NCBI GenBank assembly: GCA_038496675.1
Contig: CM076666.1
Coordinates: 8,632,795 to 8,696,794, forward strand
Direction of reading: 5' to 3'
Source of the DNA: Rachycentron canadum
Lineage: Eukaryota > Chordata > Actinopteri > Carangiformes > Rachycentridae
Length of the DNA stretch: 64,000 nucleotides
In this document: positions 48,690-59,075 of the stretch, one piece after another
Layout of the letters: every line of letters starts with the position of its first letter
Numbering within the stretch: position 1 is the stretch's first letter
Notes under the pieces: model-generated
What the model was told of the DNA's origin: nothing
Seen by the model: only the letters and a program-made list of their open reading frames with translations
Database searches by the model: none
Made by a program: the position numbers and the translations under genes

Positions 48690-49660
48690 ATAAAAAAAAA
48701 AAAGATCTCATAGGATGAGCTGATGAAATTAGTAATTTAGCTGGATGTAGGCCATTTTCACTGGACCTTTAATTCGCATGGTTATTACTTTCAATAAGCC
48801 TGCTCATCTGCTAAGCTCAGGCTGAAAATCCTCGCCTTCTATCCTCTTCACTTTCGACTTATTCATAAGGGGTTGGACGGCATTGTTATGAAATGGAACC
48901 ATTTCATATTACTACGTTCCATTACTGTGTCTACATTCTATTACGACTCCCACCTGTGCTGCCCAGAAAGTCATTTATTTTTGACAGAGCAGGGAGAATG
49001 GTAGTCTGCAGTCTTAAAATGAGACATAAAATGAGCTCTTTTTAGCACCAGACCATGGATCTGCCATCCATAGAGGCTGTTCCTCCACAAATCCAACAAG
49101 CCCTTTTCTCTTTACTTACCGACTCATATTCCAACTTTTATGGCGTGTAACACCTTGCTAATTTCGACAATGCATGTCCTATTTGTATTTTTATAGCATC
49201 TTGCCACCTAATCTATTACTATCGCTGTGTATTTCTTTCAGCATGCATTCTGGTAATTACAATTATTAAATTAACTTTGAATTGTAATATTCCCCCCAGG
49301 GTTAATTGCTCCAATAAGTAATAGATAAGATAAGATTTTAATAAACTGGTATGTTATTTGGCTTTTATGGTGTTAATTAAAAAGGCCATAATTCTATTTC
49401 TGGATTTATCTGGCTATCTCATTATCAAAGTAGAATCATCTTTTTGACAAGATTAATTTATCCATATGTGTCCAGTTTAGCTAATTAAACAGGCATTTCA
49501 GAAACATCTAAAATTCTTCAAATATTTATCTTTTAATCTGTAGGGAGATACCTGTAGTGTAATGATGAAATATTAAAACCTAATTTCACTTTGGTTAAGT
49601 TGTTTGATGGTTCTCTAAAACTTGTTAGCAGCAGATCCCAGACCTTGTCTTTGTTTATCT
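48690..49660. promoter_or_regulatory. Candidate conserved non-coding element cluster
   Basis: Nearly 1 kb without recognisable repeats, dense in short developmental-factor-like motifs. These include the palindrome gtaattac (49253-49260) followed by aattattaaattaac, tandem GATA sites agataagataag (49323-49334), tgttaattaa (49371-49380) and ctaattaaac (49481-49490). Such AT-rich, homeobox-motif-packed DNA in a gene desert is typical of deeply conserved vertebrate enhancers. The inference is from texture alone. Confidence 0.4.
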
Positions 49661-50439
49661 AATTAATTTATTAGATTTAGTTCAGTAGTAGTTGAATCAG
49701 TGGACTTTCAGCCCAAATATATATATATATATATGCATTTTAAAGTATAATGAAATACAGAGATGCTGCTTCAAGATGACTTTTATAAAAAGAGGAAAGT
49801 CATACTTCCCTATATTTTCTGTTAGAAGATAAATTTCACTCAGTAGCGGATTTCAGTCTGTTTTGTCTCCAGCTGACTGCGATGAAGCTGAAGATGGAAA
49901 CATCCCCACAGGGAGTGTGGTTGCTGGAGTGGAAGTCAGTGAGAGCAGGAATGATGAGCCTCACTGGAGCTTGGACTGGACTGGTGTGGGTCCAGACTAT
50001 AGACCATTGGGGACTTGGGGTATATGAGTTGGTGATGGATTAGATTTGTACTTATTTTATTTGGGTGGTAACCGTACAGTACAGATTTTTATGGTGTGAT
50101 ATTTCTTGTTGAGGTAATAGTGAAGTTGCCCTTTTATTGACCTGTGACATGTTGAATTAAGTGAACAATCTCTGGCTCTGCTCCATTCCTAATATCTGAA
50201 TACCCACTGTAGACAACCCAATCATCTAGAAATAACACTTATATCTTGCTAATGTGTTTTGTTGATTACATTTTTAGAGAGAAATAATTGAGTGGCCTGT
50301 GATCGCTGGTAATGCTTTATTTCAGGGAATAAAAAGCAACAAGTCACACAGTGGAGCTCACTGTCCACGGACAGTGAACAGAGTGCAGGACTCCGAAGGC
50401 AGAGGCTGATCTCACGTTCTCCATCCAATGTTTAGTTTA
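49661..50439. other. Unannotated non-coding stretch
   Basis: Contains (AT)n at 49717-49734. ggagtggaagtcagtgagagc-like DNA near 49920-50000 is not recognised. No gene. Confidence 0.45.
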
Positions 50440-50720
50440 CATTAACATTTACTCATTTGGTAGAAGCTTTTATCCAAAGAGACTTGCAACACTAAAGCTT
50501 CACTGCTGAAGGACACCTTGGTCTAAGTATTAAGTACTATGTCAATTCAATAACAACAAGAGCAAGAAGATAAGGTAAACAAGTGCACCGAAAGTGTAAA
50601 GTAAGTGCTAGTTAGGCATATTAGGGTATTAAAGGTGTTAGGAGAGGAAGTGCTCTCAGAGGAGCTGAGTCTTCAAGAGATTCTTGAAGATAGAGAGGGT
50701 TCCTGAGTGATAGTCACTGC
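50440..50720 (-). mobile_element. L2/CR1-type LINE, 3' end fragment
   Basis: Begins with tttactcatttggtagaagc and ttttatccaaagagacttgc, matching the tail at 31885. It ends with gtcttcaagagattcttgaa, which on the minus strand encodes the last residues of the LINE protein (an FKxxLKT-like end). Between them lies a 3' UTR about 150 bp longer than in the other copy. It is an independent minus-strand insertion of a related family. Confidence 0.75.
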
Positions 50721-51354
50721 TATGTCTCATCTGAATTGTAAAGCACTTTCCAGCAGCAGTGCAACATTTAGCCAGAATTCTAGGTATTTATAGTGCTTCA
50801 TATTCTCCTAAATGAATGAGCACTACTTTTTGCCCTTTAATTTGGTCCACTGCTGGACAATGCAAAAAAAAAAAAAAAAAAAAGTTCTAATGGTCAGTAT
50901 TACATTTATAAAGATTTAAAATCTCAAGCCTGCTTAATTCCAGACAAAATGGAGGATATCGATTGACATAAACACTGGCCTTGCATTAGATTAAGTAAAT
51001 TAGTGTGGATCTAAACACTTGGCACAGTTGTGTCACAATTCAGTTCAGTGCTTGAGCAGTGAAATGTTTCTGTCGGGTCTCTGGGGCTATCATATTTAAA
51101 ATGGCATTATGAGTCTAAACAAGCCAAGTTAATTTAACAAATTTATTGAGCATAACAGTGTATTTTCAGCCAAAACAGTAGAGTATGTAAGTACACCGGG
51201 GGGGGGGGATAATTTAGGCTTAAACAAAGTCACAGTGAAGATGCGATTGTTGGATGACACAAACGTAGAAGATACAATAAATTCAAAACATGGCCTTCTT
51301 TGTGCCTTTAAGCCACATGCACCTACACTAAAGTTATTTGGAACTTCAACAATG
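50721..51354. other. Unannotated non-coding stretch
   Basis: Simple repeats: A20 at 50864-50883 and G11 at 51198-51208. No gene recognised. Confidence 0.5.
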
Positions 51355-51620
51355 TGTGCCAATTAACGCCAAATGCAGCCTGCTGAAACAATCACTTAAA
51401 TAAAGTTATGGCCATTAGCGCTTGCTGATCCATGAGTGTTTACGTTCTCATTACTGGTGTCTATTCATCCCTGTGACAGCTGTGGAGGATGTTTACTGAC
51501 CTGTGATTTGTTACCGAGGGGGAACAATTGCTACCATTAAATTAGTCCTGGACACCATGGCTGCCTAATGTGTCTAATAGACAGTGATACATGTTTATAA
51601 AAGGGGCTGTTTCTTTACCT
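51355..51620. promoter_or_regulatory. Candidate conserved non-coding element
   Basis: A repeat-free stretch with two forkhead-type TGTTTAC motifs (51437-51443 and 51490-51496), caattaacgc, taccattaaattag and gctgcctaatgtgtctaat. By texture it resembles a vertebrate enhancer. Confidence 0.33.
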
Positions 51621-52109
51621 GCTGTGAGGAATACCTTTGTTTTGGTCTGACTGTCATACAAATCTTTTAAACTTGTATCTAAAATTCATCTTCTGGGGTA
51701 GAAGAGCAAAAACATGACATTTGCACCTTTGCTTGGAGGTGTCATAATTCTGAAGGACTCAGGAGTTACATAGACATTTTCTGTTGACTATGAGTACGTT
51801 GTTTGAATATATCAGTGTAGACTGCTTTTTGAACATAGGGGGGCAGAGATTGATAGATTTAGCTTTTAGAGTAAGAGCGCGCTTTGCATGATGCCATCCA
51901 AACAAAACTCTGATCAACTGAAACACTGCATTGAAGAAACAAATAAAATATTATGACTCGTGGTATGTCATACTAGGTGCTGCCTTTTATCCTTTCATTT
52001 CACTTGTTTGACTAAGATTTTTTTTTCCCCCAGTTTTACTTCCATCTTCACTGTTTTTCCCTCTTCATGCTACATATGTGCACAACAGATTGGTTTTAGC
52101 ATGTGTCAA
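51621..52109. other. Unannotated non-coding stretch
   Basis: No gene or transposon recognised. A short T/C run lies at 52018-52031. Confidence 0.4.
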
Positions 52110-52340
52110 TGAATCTTAATCCTTGCGGCAGCACCCAAAGGGGCACGGCTGAGTGAAAAGAGATCTGAAAGTTATGACTTCTGCTTGCTCTTTTCTATCT
52201 TCCTTTAATCGAGGTGCCATTACAGTTAATCAAAGCAGTGAAAAAACATTTGACATCGCATGCAGCCTCCTTTTGATTTGCAGCGTTTTTTAGTGTTGCC
52301 TGTAAACACATGGCTATGTTTGCTTTACATTCTGTCACAA
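52110..52340. promoter_or_regulatory. Candidate conserved non-coding element
   Basis: A dense block with ATCAAAG (52229-52235) and CTTTTGAT (52270-52277), which resemble TCF/LEF sites, and TGTAAACA (52301-52308), which resembles a forkhead site. No repeat similarity was seen. Confidence 0.33.
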
Positions 52341-53084
52341 ACATGGTGTTCCCAGTTACAGTTCTATAGGCTCACCAGAACATCCCACTCACGATAAACA
52401 TTGTGCTGTATGTTGTTTACAACATTCCTCCCACACTGAGCTGTACTGTATATTCATCCATATAAAGCACCAACATCAATCTTGGCTCAAGAGCAATTGT
52501 CTTGCTGGCAAATACTGCAAAGCTTTACATTTTCAAATGCCCCTACTCCCTCACTTCTACTCTACTTCCAGTGTGTCTTCAGCATCGGAAATTTCAAACT
52601 GTTAAAACACAATTAACAGGATTCAGAAACAGTTTTCTTTCCTTTAGACATGCCCACAGTATGTCCTTTTAAATCAACAAAGCATTGAACAAATTTAATT
52701 GATGAACCTATGAACCTTAACTTCCACTTCTCAAACAATTCAGAAAAGTATTGAACTCTCAACATATTCTTGACTTTCGGGATATTAATTTAAAAGGAAC
52801 AGTTTTAGGGAGTTAGATAAGATCGATACCACTTTTATGTGTATAAAAATGAAGCCAGAGTAGGAGATTAGCTTAGATTTGCATAAACCCAGGAAACAGG
52901 GGAAACAACTGGTTCAGTCTGAAAGTACAAAACAAAAAAAACAAAAAAAAAAAAAAAACTGAAAAATGACCAGGAGGTTCTGTTATATATATAATACAGT
53001 AACCTAAGGAACCACATGCTATAGGTCACTTAACCCTTCCCACCGGTACAAACAGCAGACACAACAGGTCTGAATCATCATGGA
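52341..53084. other. Unannotated non-coding stretch
   Basis: An A-rich run lies at 52930-52958. No gene recognised. Confidence 0.45.
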
Positions 53085-53330
53085 AACAACAATAAATATG
53101 CCCTTACATGTGTAGGTTAGCAATAGAAGACAATGATTGTCTAGTAACATTGATAAACATATGGTCATTGAACAGTCAGTGAAAAGACACTGATCACTAT
53201 TGGTTTCACATGAGAAACAAACAGTGGTCCCCTGTGTGGCAATGCTCCATTCATTATTACTGCGGCCATTAGAGGTTGCCTAACAATAAAATGAGCCACA
53301 ATAAACTGCCTGCAAAAATGACCTATGGAC
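53085..53330 (+). repeat. Dispersed repeat B, copy 2
   Basis: tattggtttcacatgagaaa, cagtggtcccctgtgtgg and ccattagaggttgcctaac parallel tttggtttcacacaggaaca, ttggtctccc, tctctgtgttg and ccactagaggtcttagac near 58975-59065, in the same orientation and spacing. Confidence 0.55.
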
Positions 53331-54199
53331 TTTTTTTTACAGAACTAAGACATGAACTGACTTTTGTAATTATCACACACAATAGGAGACATGGTGTATC
53401 TTCCAGCCCTTAATAGAACAGTTACCTACACGTCAAATTGATTTGTCTGTACACATCCCATACACTTGAATACATACACTACACTATCATACCTAACTGC
53501 TGCGTAGACAGTCTGATAGATAACAAGGGAGACACAAGCTCGAACAACACATCTGCCCCTCCAGAGCTCCAAATTTACATCCAGCCTGTACATAATGACT
53601 TTCCTGTAATTTGTCCTTGCAAATGCAGCAGCGACTTAGCTGCAAGACACAACTTACTGCTTCACTCTGTCTCCCCATGCAGTGGGTGCCAACCTCTCTG
53701 ACAGCAAGTATTCTATGCATGGTCCCTGGATGACCACATGCTGTATCTACATGGCAGTAAAATCCAAACACAATCCACCTGTGCTTTTCTTTCCATTAGA
53801 CCAACAACATTTAGATAAGAAGATTGGTGTTGTGGTTTTTGCCAACATTTTTATTAGTTATGTCAACATTGCACTCTCCAAAATGTCATGATACGTGCCT
53901 GCACAGAAAAGCTGCATTCTCAGCTGAAACTTGTCTTTAAACTTATAATTTGCATCATGATTTCATGATTTTACCATTTTCCTTTGTTTTCTCTATCAAA
54001 CAAGATCAGCTACTGTAAAGAGGAGACAGACTGGAGGTGTAACATCCATGCCTCACAGATGTGCAGCAGCTTGGCAGTGGCATTTTGACATTTAAGCCAC
54101 AATTAAAGGCCCTTTCTTCCTCTTTCACTAGTCTGACAGCAGTAACAGACAGATATGTAACTATATCATGAACTTGGCTGCAGTAAAATAAAAAAACAG
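53331..54199. other. Unannotated non-coding stretch
   Basis: Opposite-strand open frames at 53438-53701 (plus) and 53493-53771 (minus, Cys-rich) match nothing I recognise and have no splice support. Confidence 0.4.
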
Positions 54200-55740
54200 T
54201 ACAGATGACCGGCATCTCCCATTGTGGCCAGTCTCTACATGTAAGATGAAGAAAACAGAGCTCTGAACTCTTTCAGAGTAACAGCACCCAGCCACTGGTT
54301 CAGATATGTGGACAACACAAAATTGAAAACCCTGAAAGTGCAAGTATTCACAGAACACATCAACTCAGTGGACAGAAACATCAAATTCACATGAGAAGAT
54401 GTGATAAACAACAGCTTGCTTTTCTCAGTCTGTGTTGTGCACATTGAAGAAGACAGGAGCCTCCACATTGGCGTATACAGGAAACCCACACACACAGACC
54501 AATACCTACTCTTTGATTCTCACCATCCACTAGAACACAAGCTAGTTACAACCCTGCAACACAGAGCTGATAAGGTGCCAACAAGGACCCAGGCCCCAAC
54601 TGGACCTTTGTAAAAGTGACCACAAGATGTAGGGGGGACACCAAAACAGCGGCTGATGAAGAAAAGAAGAAGCAACATAACAATATTCATCCTCTATGTT
54701 TCTGAAGTATCAGAAAAACTCTGGAGTACTTTCAAATTCAAATTCATTTATTTGTCCCACACTGGGGAAATTGCAGTGTTTTGGCAGCACAGAGTAAAAA
54801 ACAGAGAAAAAGTATTAAATAGGGTACAAGGGGTAGAAAACAAAGAAAAAAAAAAGGTAAAATAGGAAGGGAATAAGAAAATTAGAAATAAATAATTAAT
54901 AAATGAAGGGGAACAGGGGTTATTTACATTTGGATTTATGTATGTGGTCAACTGGGAGCAGTGCTGGTAGTACAGTCTTACAGCTGCAAGAAGGAATGAT
55001 CTACTCTAACGCTCCTTCATACACTTGGGCTGGATTTTCCTAGCGTTCTGCAGACCAGCGAGTGAGCATCCCTGTGTCCTTGCACCATACTATGACAAAA
55101 ACTGGTACACCCCAAAGACCACACTCCTCACGCGCAGAAAAGCAATCTGGTGTATGTTGTCCAAAGCTGTGAGGAATGCACAGATCTATACATCAATGAC
55201 ACCAAACAGTCACTGAACAATTGCCTGGTCAACACAGGAGGACCAACTCATCAGGGAGAGACTCAGCTGTTTTTCTACACCTAAAGCACAAGGGACACTC
55301 TTTCAATGACTACAATGTCCACATTTTGAATACAGAGGATAGGTGGTTTAAAAGAGGAGTGAAGGAGGCCATCAGTGTCACAGTAGAGAAACCATCCATG
55401 AACAGAGGAGGAGGCCTCAGACACCACCTGTCCCCCACCTACAATACTGTCATTCCTTCCCAGGGGACTTAACAAGCCACACTTGGCCTCATGTGACTCC
55501 AACCACGGCCACCTGACCTCAGGTGACTTTCACAACTCTGACGCCAGATGTCACAACAACCAGGGGCACTAATGAACAAAATGGTATCAATGGCCTTGTT
55601 AATGATCCCACCAAGGCTAAATACCTGGGTTTCTCCACCAGAACTGAAGAAGCCTCTTGGATGAAGGTGAAACGTCTTCCCTTGTCTCTTGATTTTAACT
55701 TTCTCAGAGAATTATGACCTAGACGACTGAAAACTTTCAC
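54200..55740 (+). mobile_element. Penelope-like element, 5'-truncated, with GIY-YIG domain
   Basis: The plus strand encodes the C-terminal half of a Penelope-like retroelement protein. Reverse transcriptase pieces are SPIVASLYM (near 54215), APSHWFRYVDN (54284-54316), FTEHINSVDRNIKFT and VYRKPTHTDQYLLFDSHHPL. The catalytic YVDD is mutated to YVDN. After VSEKLW (54735) a LINE fragment interrupts the frame. The protein resumes near 55100 with KLVHPKDHTP and the GIY-YIG endonuclease: NLVYVVQSCEECTDLYIND (YIG now YIN), then, after a frameshift, QHRRTNSSGRDSAV and HLKHKGHSF. Its end is RWFKRGVKEA, followed by NRGGGLRHHLSPTYN. The 3' UTR holds ctgaagaagcctcttggatg and gaaacgtctt. Stops at 54236 and 54390 and the mutations above show it is inactive. 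The motif match is strong. Confidence 0.9.
54735..55080 (-). mobile_element. LINE 3' end nested inside the Penelope-like element
   Basis: On the minus strand the fragment encodes a decayed LINE C-terminus, SRSFLLAAVRLYY, near 55010-54970. An A/T-rich 3' UTR follows. It ends with caatttccccagtgtgggac, then aaataaatg, a box related to the tail at 20404. It separates VSEKLW from KLVHPKD of the Penelope-like protein, so it inserted later. The aaattcaaattc repeat near 54738 may be part of the tail or a target duplication. Confidence 0.75.
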
Positions 55741-58700
55741 AGATTTCCCTTATGAATTTGAGGGTCAAATAAGGGTGAAAAGTGTTGATTTGTTTGTGGC
55801 ACATAAAGATGTATCGCATTTTAGAAACAGAATAGATGTGGGTCTTAAAGATTGAACAATATCTCTCCTCTTCAGACATTATTTCTTTCTTTTATTAGGT
55901 ACAGAAAATTTACATCTTAAGGCAGAACTACAGTAAAACATAAACTATCACACAGGCTATTAAGTTATATAGTTGTAAGACATTAGATTACTAAAGCCTT
56001 ACAATGCAGTTTGGAATATAAACGATCAGTTTTATAATGCAGCATGTGATCCATGAGAGATCTGAACCAGCAGAGGACAGAGAGACGTAACTCCTTCAAA
56101 GCAGTCCTAAGCTCCGCCAGAAGCCTTGAAAACTGATAAATAACCATTAGCATTTCTACAGCTGCGATGATATAAGAAATACTTAAAATCAGCTTCACTG
56201 TCCACTGTCAGTGATGCCTCTACAGTAGCTCCAGCTACAGTCAGTGTCTCCAGGGCCACGTTTTGTCATGATGAGACACACACACATACACACAGATTTG
56301 CAAGGTAAAAACAATACCAGCCACAAGCTGTCTCAGCTGGTAATAATGATTTGCAGCAGCACAGATCCAGGCTGTAACAAACTGTAGAGGTGATTGTGAG
56401 ATGCCTGGTAAATTCTCTCTGGGCAGAATTTCTTTATTTCATGGAGATTTGTATATTTTGAGTGAGTTGAAATTTTTTTCACAGAAATTGACCAATTTCT
56501 TGAAAGTACTTAAATATATATAATCAAACTGGGTGTGCAGTTACCTTTGAGTCACACTGATGAACTTTCAGTAGAAGAATACCTTCTTGTAGTTTGATGG
56601 GTGGGGGCACTACTCCATTTTTGTCCACTTAAACCAGTTAAATGTACAAAAAAAAGGCTTATGTATATATCAAAAACACACTTTCATGTCATTTTTGTAA
56701 GAACCTAAACTCCTTACTGCTGAATGAGACATCCATCAAATCTCTAATTCATAATCATAAAGTCCTCTGACAAAATGTAAATGAACAATATATAAGCAGA
56801 TGTTATTGACAAAAGTGGTGCTGTGTGAAAACCTGACAGAGAAGTGTAGCTCCTCCACCTTGTCCCATAGAAATCATATATAACTACATTGTTTTGTTGT
56901 GGTGGTAATGTAATAGCTGGTTATCGGTGACTACATTTAATCAAAACCCTTATCTTTCCAAAACATCAGCCAATTTGCCTTGGTTGCCTAAATCTGATCT
57001 TACCACTGTGGGACCTGTGAACTGTGCTCTCTGGTCCCACAGTCTTCCACTTTTTATGTTCACTATTTACCTTCCGGTGTGGCAAATCCACTGTTGTTAA
57101 TACATGAACTGCATCATTGATTCAAAATTACGTTTCCTCTCAACATGATTCAGCCATTGATTTGAAATTTGTCATTACAACATAATTGGTAGGAGGATTT
57201 AGTAATATCTAAATATACCTGTGAAAAGATGTGTCACGCCCTGCCAAGCTATTATCACGGCAGGGTTTGACACTAAAGTGTTGTCAATGTAAAAACCTGG
57301 TTGTGTGAAATAGAGGTTTTCTTTAATGCTTTATTGTCTTTGGAACACATAGTAACTCTAATATTTTGTAGTTTCACAGATATTTTCAAATCGAAATGAC
57401 AAAGAATTATGTTCTATTAAAAAATATTGTAAATGAATAAGTAACGACTCACAAAGGATCTCAGCTGTCCACTTTGAAATGTAACTTTATCAATTTCATG
57501 GGGTTAAGATACTTACACATGGGAATAGTACACACCCAAGCAATCTTTCAGCAAGCAAGTGCACATCTGTCATTCCTTCCAAAATCAATTCACACCCCTA
57601 GGCTACAGTTTCCACACCAGCAGTGTCTGCCTTTGTTCCTTCACTGCCTGCCACCAATGGCAGAAATGGCATTAAGCGTGAAGAACACATGACTCATGGT
57701 GAATACTCTGATCAGAAATACATTTGTTGATGAAACCCTCCTTGGTTTACTCTAGGGTTGACTTTCCACAGTCCAGGAAGAAATACAACACCTATTACAA
57801 GTCTCATTTCATGGTCGTCTGTCTCTTTCTGTCTGTGTATTCATCTATGAAAAACACAGATAACTGACCCTTACCCATAGCAACAAGTCCTCATACATAG
57901 ATGACAATGTCTCTGACCAGACCATTGTGACCATTACAAGAAATACTACATTTATGCAATTAAATTACTTGTATAAAACTGTGTAATATAATAGAAAACT
58001 GTAGGGAATAGTTGTGGTAAAAGAAACAATTGTTGACCAGTAGCAGATGGGGTGCAAACTGCCTGTGTCAAGTTGTCACAATCCCCATTAACACTTTGTC
58101 ACTTTATGCATCTTGGATGCACCAGATTGGACAGCTATCCAATCTCAAAAAGCTAAGTGTAAATGCAGCCAAGTCACATTTGAGATGGATTGAATTTGGA
58201 TTGGTCAAATAACCTTGAGGTTTGGATTGAAAAATATTCTTGCCCGATGTGTCATCTATTCAAGACACATACAGTGCATAAGCTTTACTCCTCCCATGTG
58301 GACTATGGCAGTAAGCATTGATCTGTATTGGTGAGGGAGTGATGTGTAATAGGGAAAGTGTATGAAAAAGCATCACAACAGGTCGCAGGTTAGGAAGATG
58401 CAATCAAAGACTATTTAAGCACCAGTGTCGACATTGACATATAGGCATTTATTTGGTTTTGTAAACTGAAAAATGAGTCCTCCAATGTAATCAACTATCA
58501 AGGTTGCTCCATCCTTGGATACAACCCATAGGAGAGTGGCAGCAGACCTTTATTGTAATTGTTCTGGTCCCTGTTTGCATTAACTGGTTTCTAGTGGGCA
58601 TTCCTTATTCATTTTCCTTCCTCCATTTTGTTTTCAGTTCAACAACGAAAATCATTCAGTGTGTATACAACATTGTTCTCTGCTTTTTGGTTAATCTCAG

Positions 58701-58795
58701 GGAAAGGCAATTTTGAGGGCTGAATTTGTGATAATAGTAATGTAATAATATAGATAGTGATAATAATAATGATGAGCACATACTTAAGGTTGTGG
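55741..58795. other. Unannotated non-coding stretch
   Basis: Contains short (CA)n at 56276-56299 and an imperfect 14-bp hairpin tgtcacgccctgcc / ggcagggtttgaca near 57230-57270. No gene or clear transposon. Confidence 0.45.
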
Positions 58796-59075
58796 AACTG
58801 CCATTGTTTGGTTAGTTTAAGACACAAAATGCTGCTTAGGTTTAGGAAAAGACTGTAGTTTGGGTTAAGTTTAGTCCTTATTTAAAGTTAAAGGGCCTTT
58901 ATTTTCATGGTTAAAATAATAAACACGTGGTTAAGGTTGTTGAATCATCAAGGATTGAAGAAACAGTGTTTAACCTTTGGTTTCACACAGGAACATTGGT
59001 CTCCCATCTTAAAGCTCTCTGTGTTGTCAACCAATCCATCCACCCCAAACCACTAGAGGTCTTAGACCTGAGTTT
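58796..59075 (+). repeat. Dispersed repeat B, copy 3
   Basis: The longest repeat B copy here. ggttagtttaagacacaaaa, cttaggtttaggaaaagac, gtttgggttaag, ttggtttcacacaggaacat and aatccatccaccccaaaccac follow the order of a repeat I recall from many fish genomes. The 5' part matches 30385-30545 (inverted), the 3' part matches 53085-53330. Confidence 0.6.

Noticed and set aside
53438..53771. Opposed 87-aa and 92-aa frames, the minus one Cys-rich
   Set aside because: Cysteine spacing does not fit a domain I know, and no exon borders support it.
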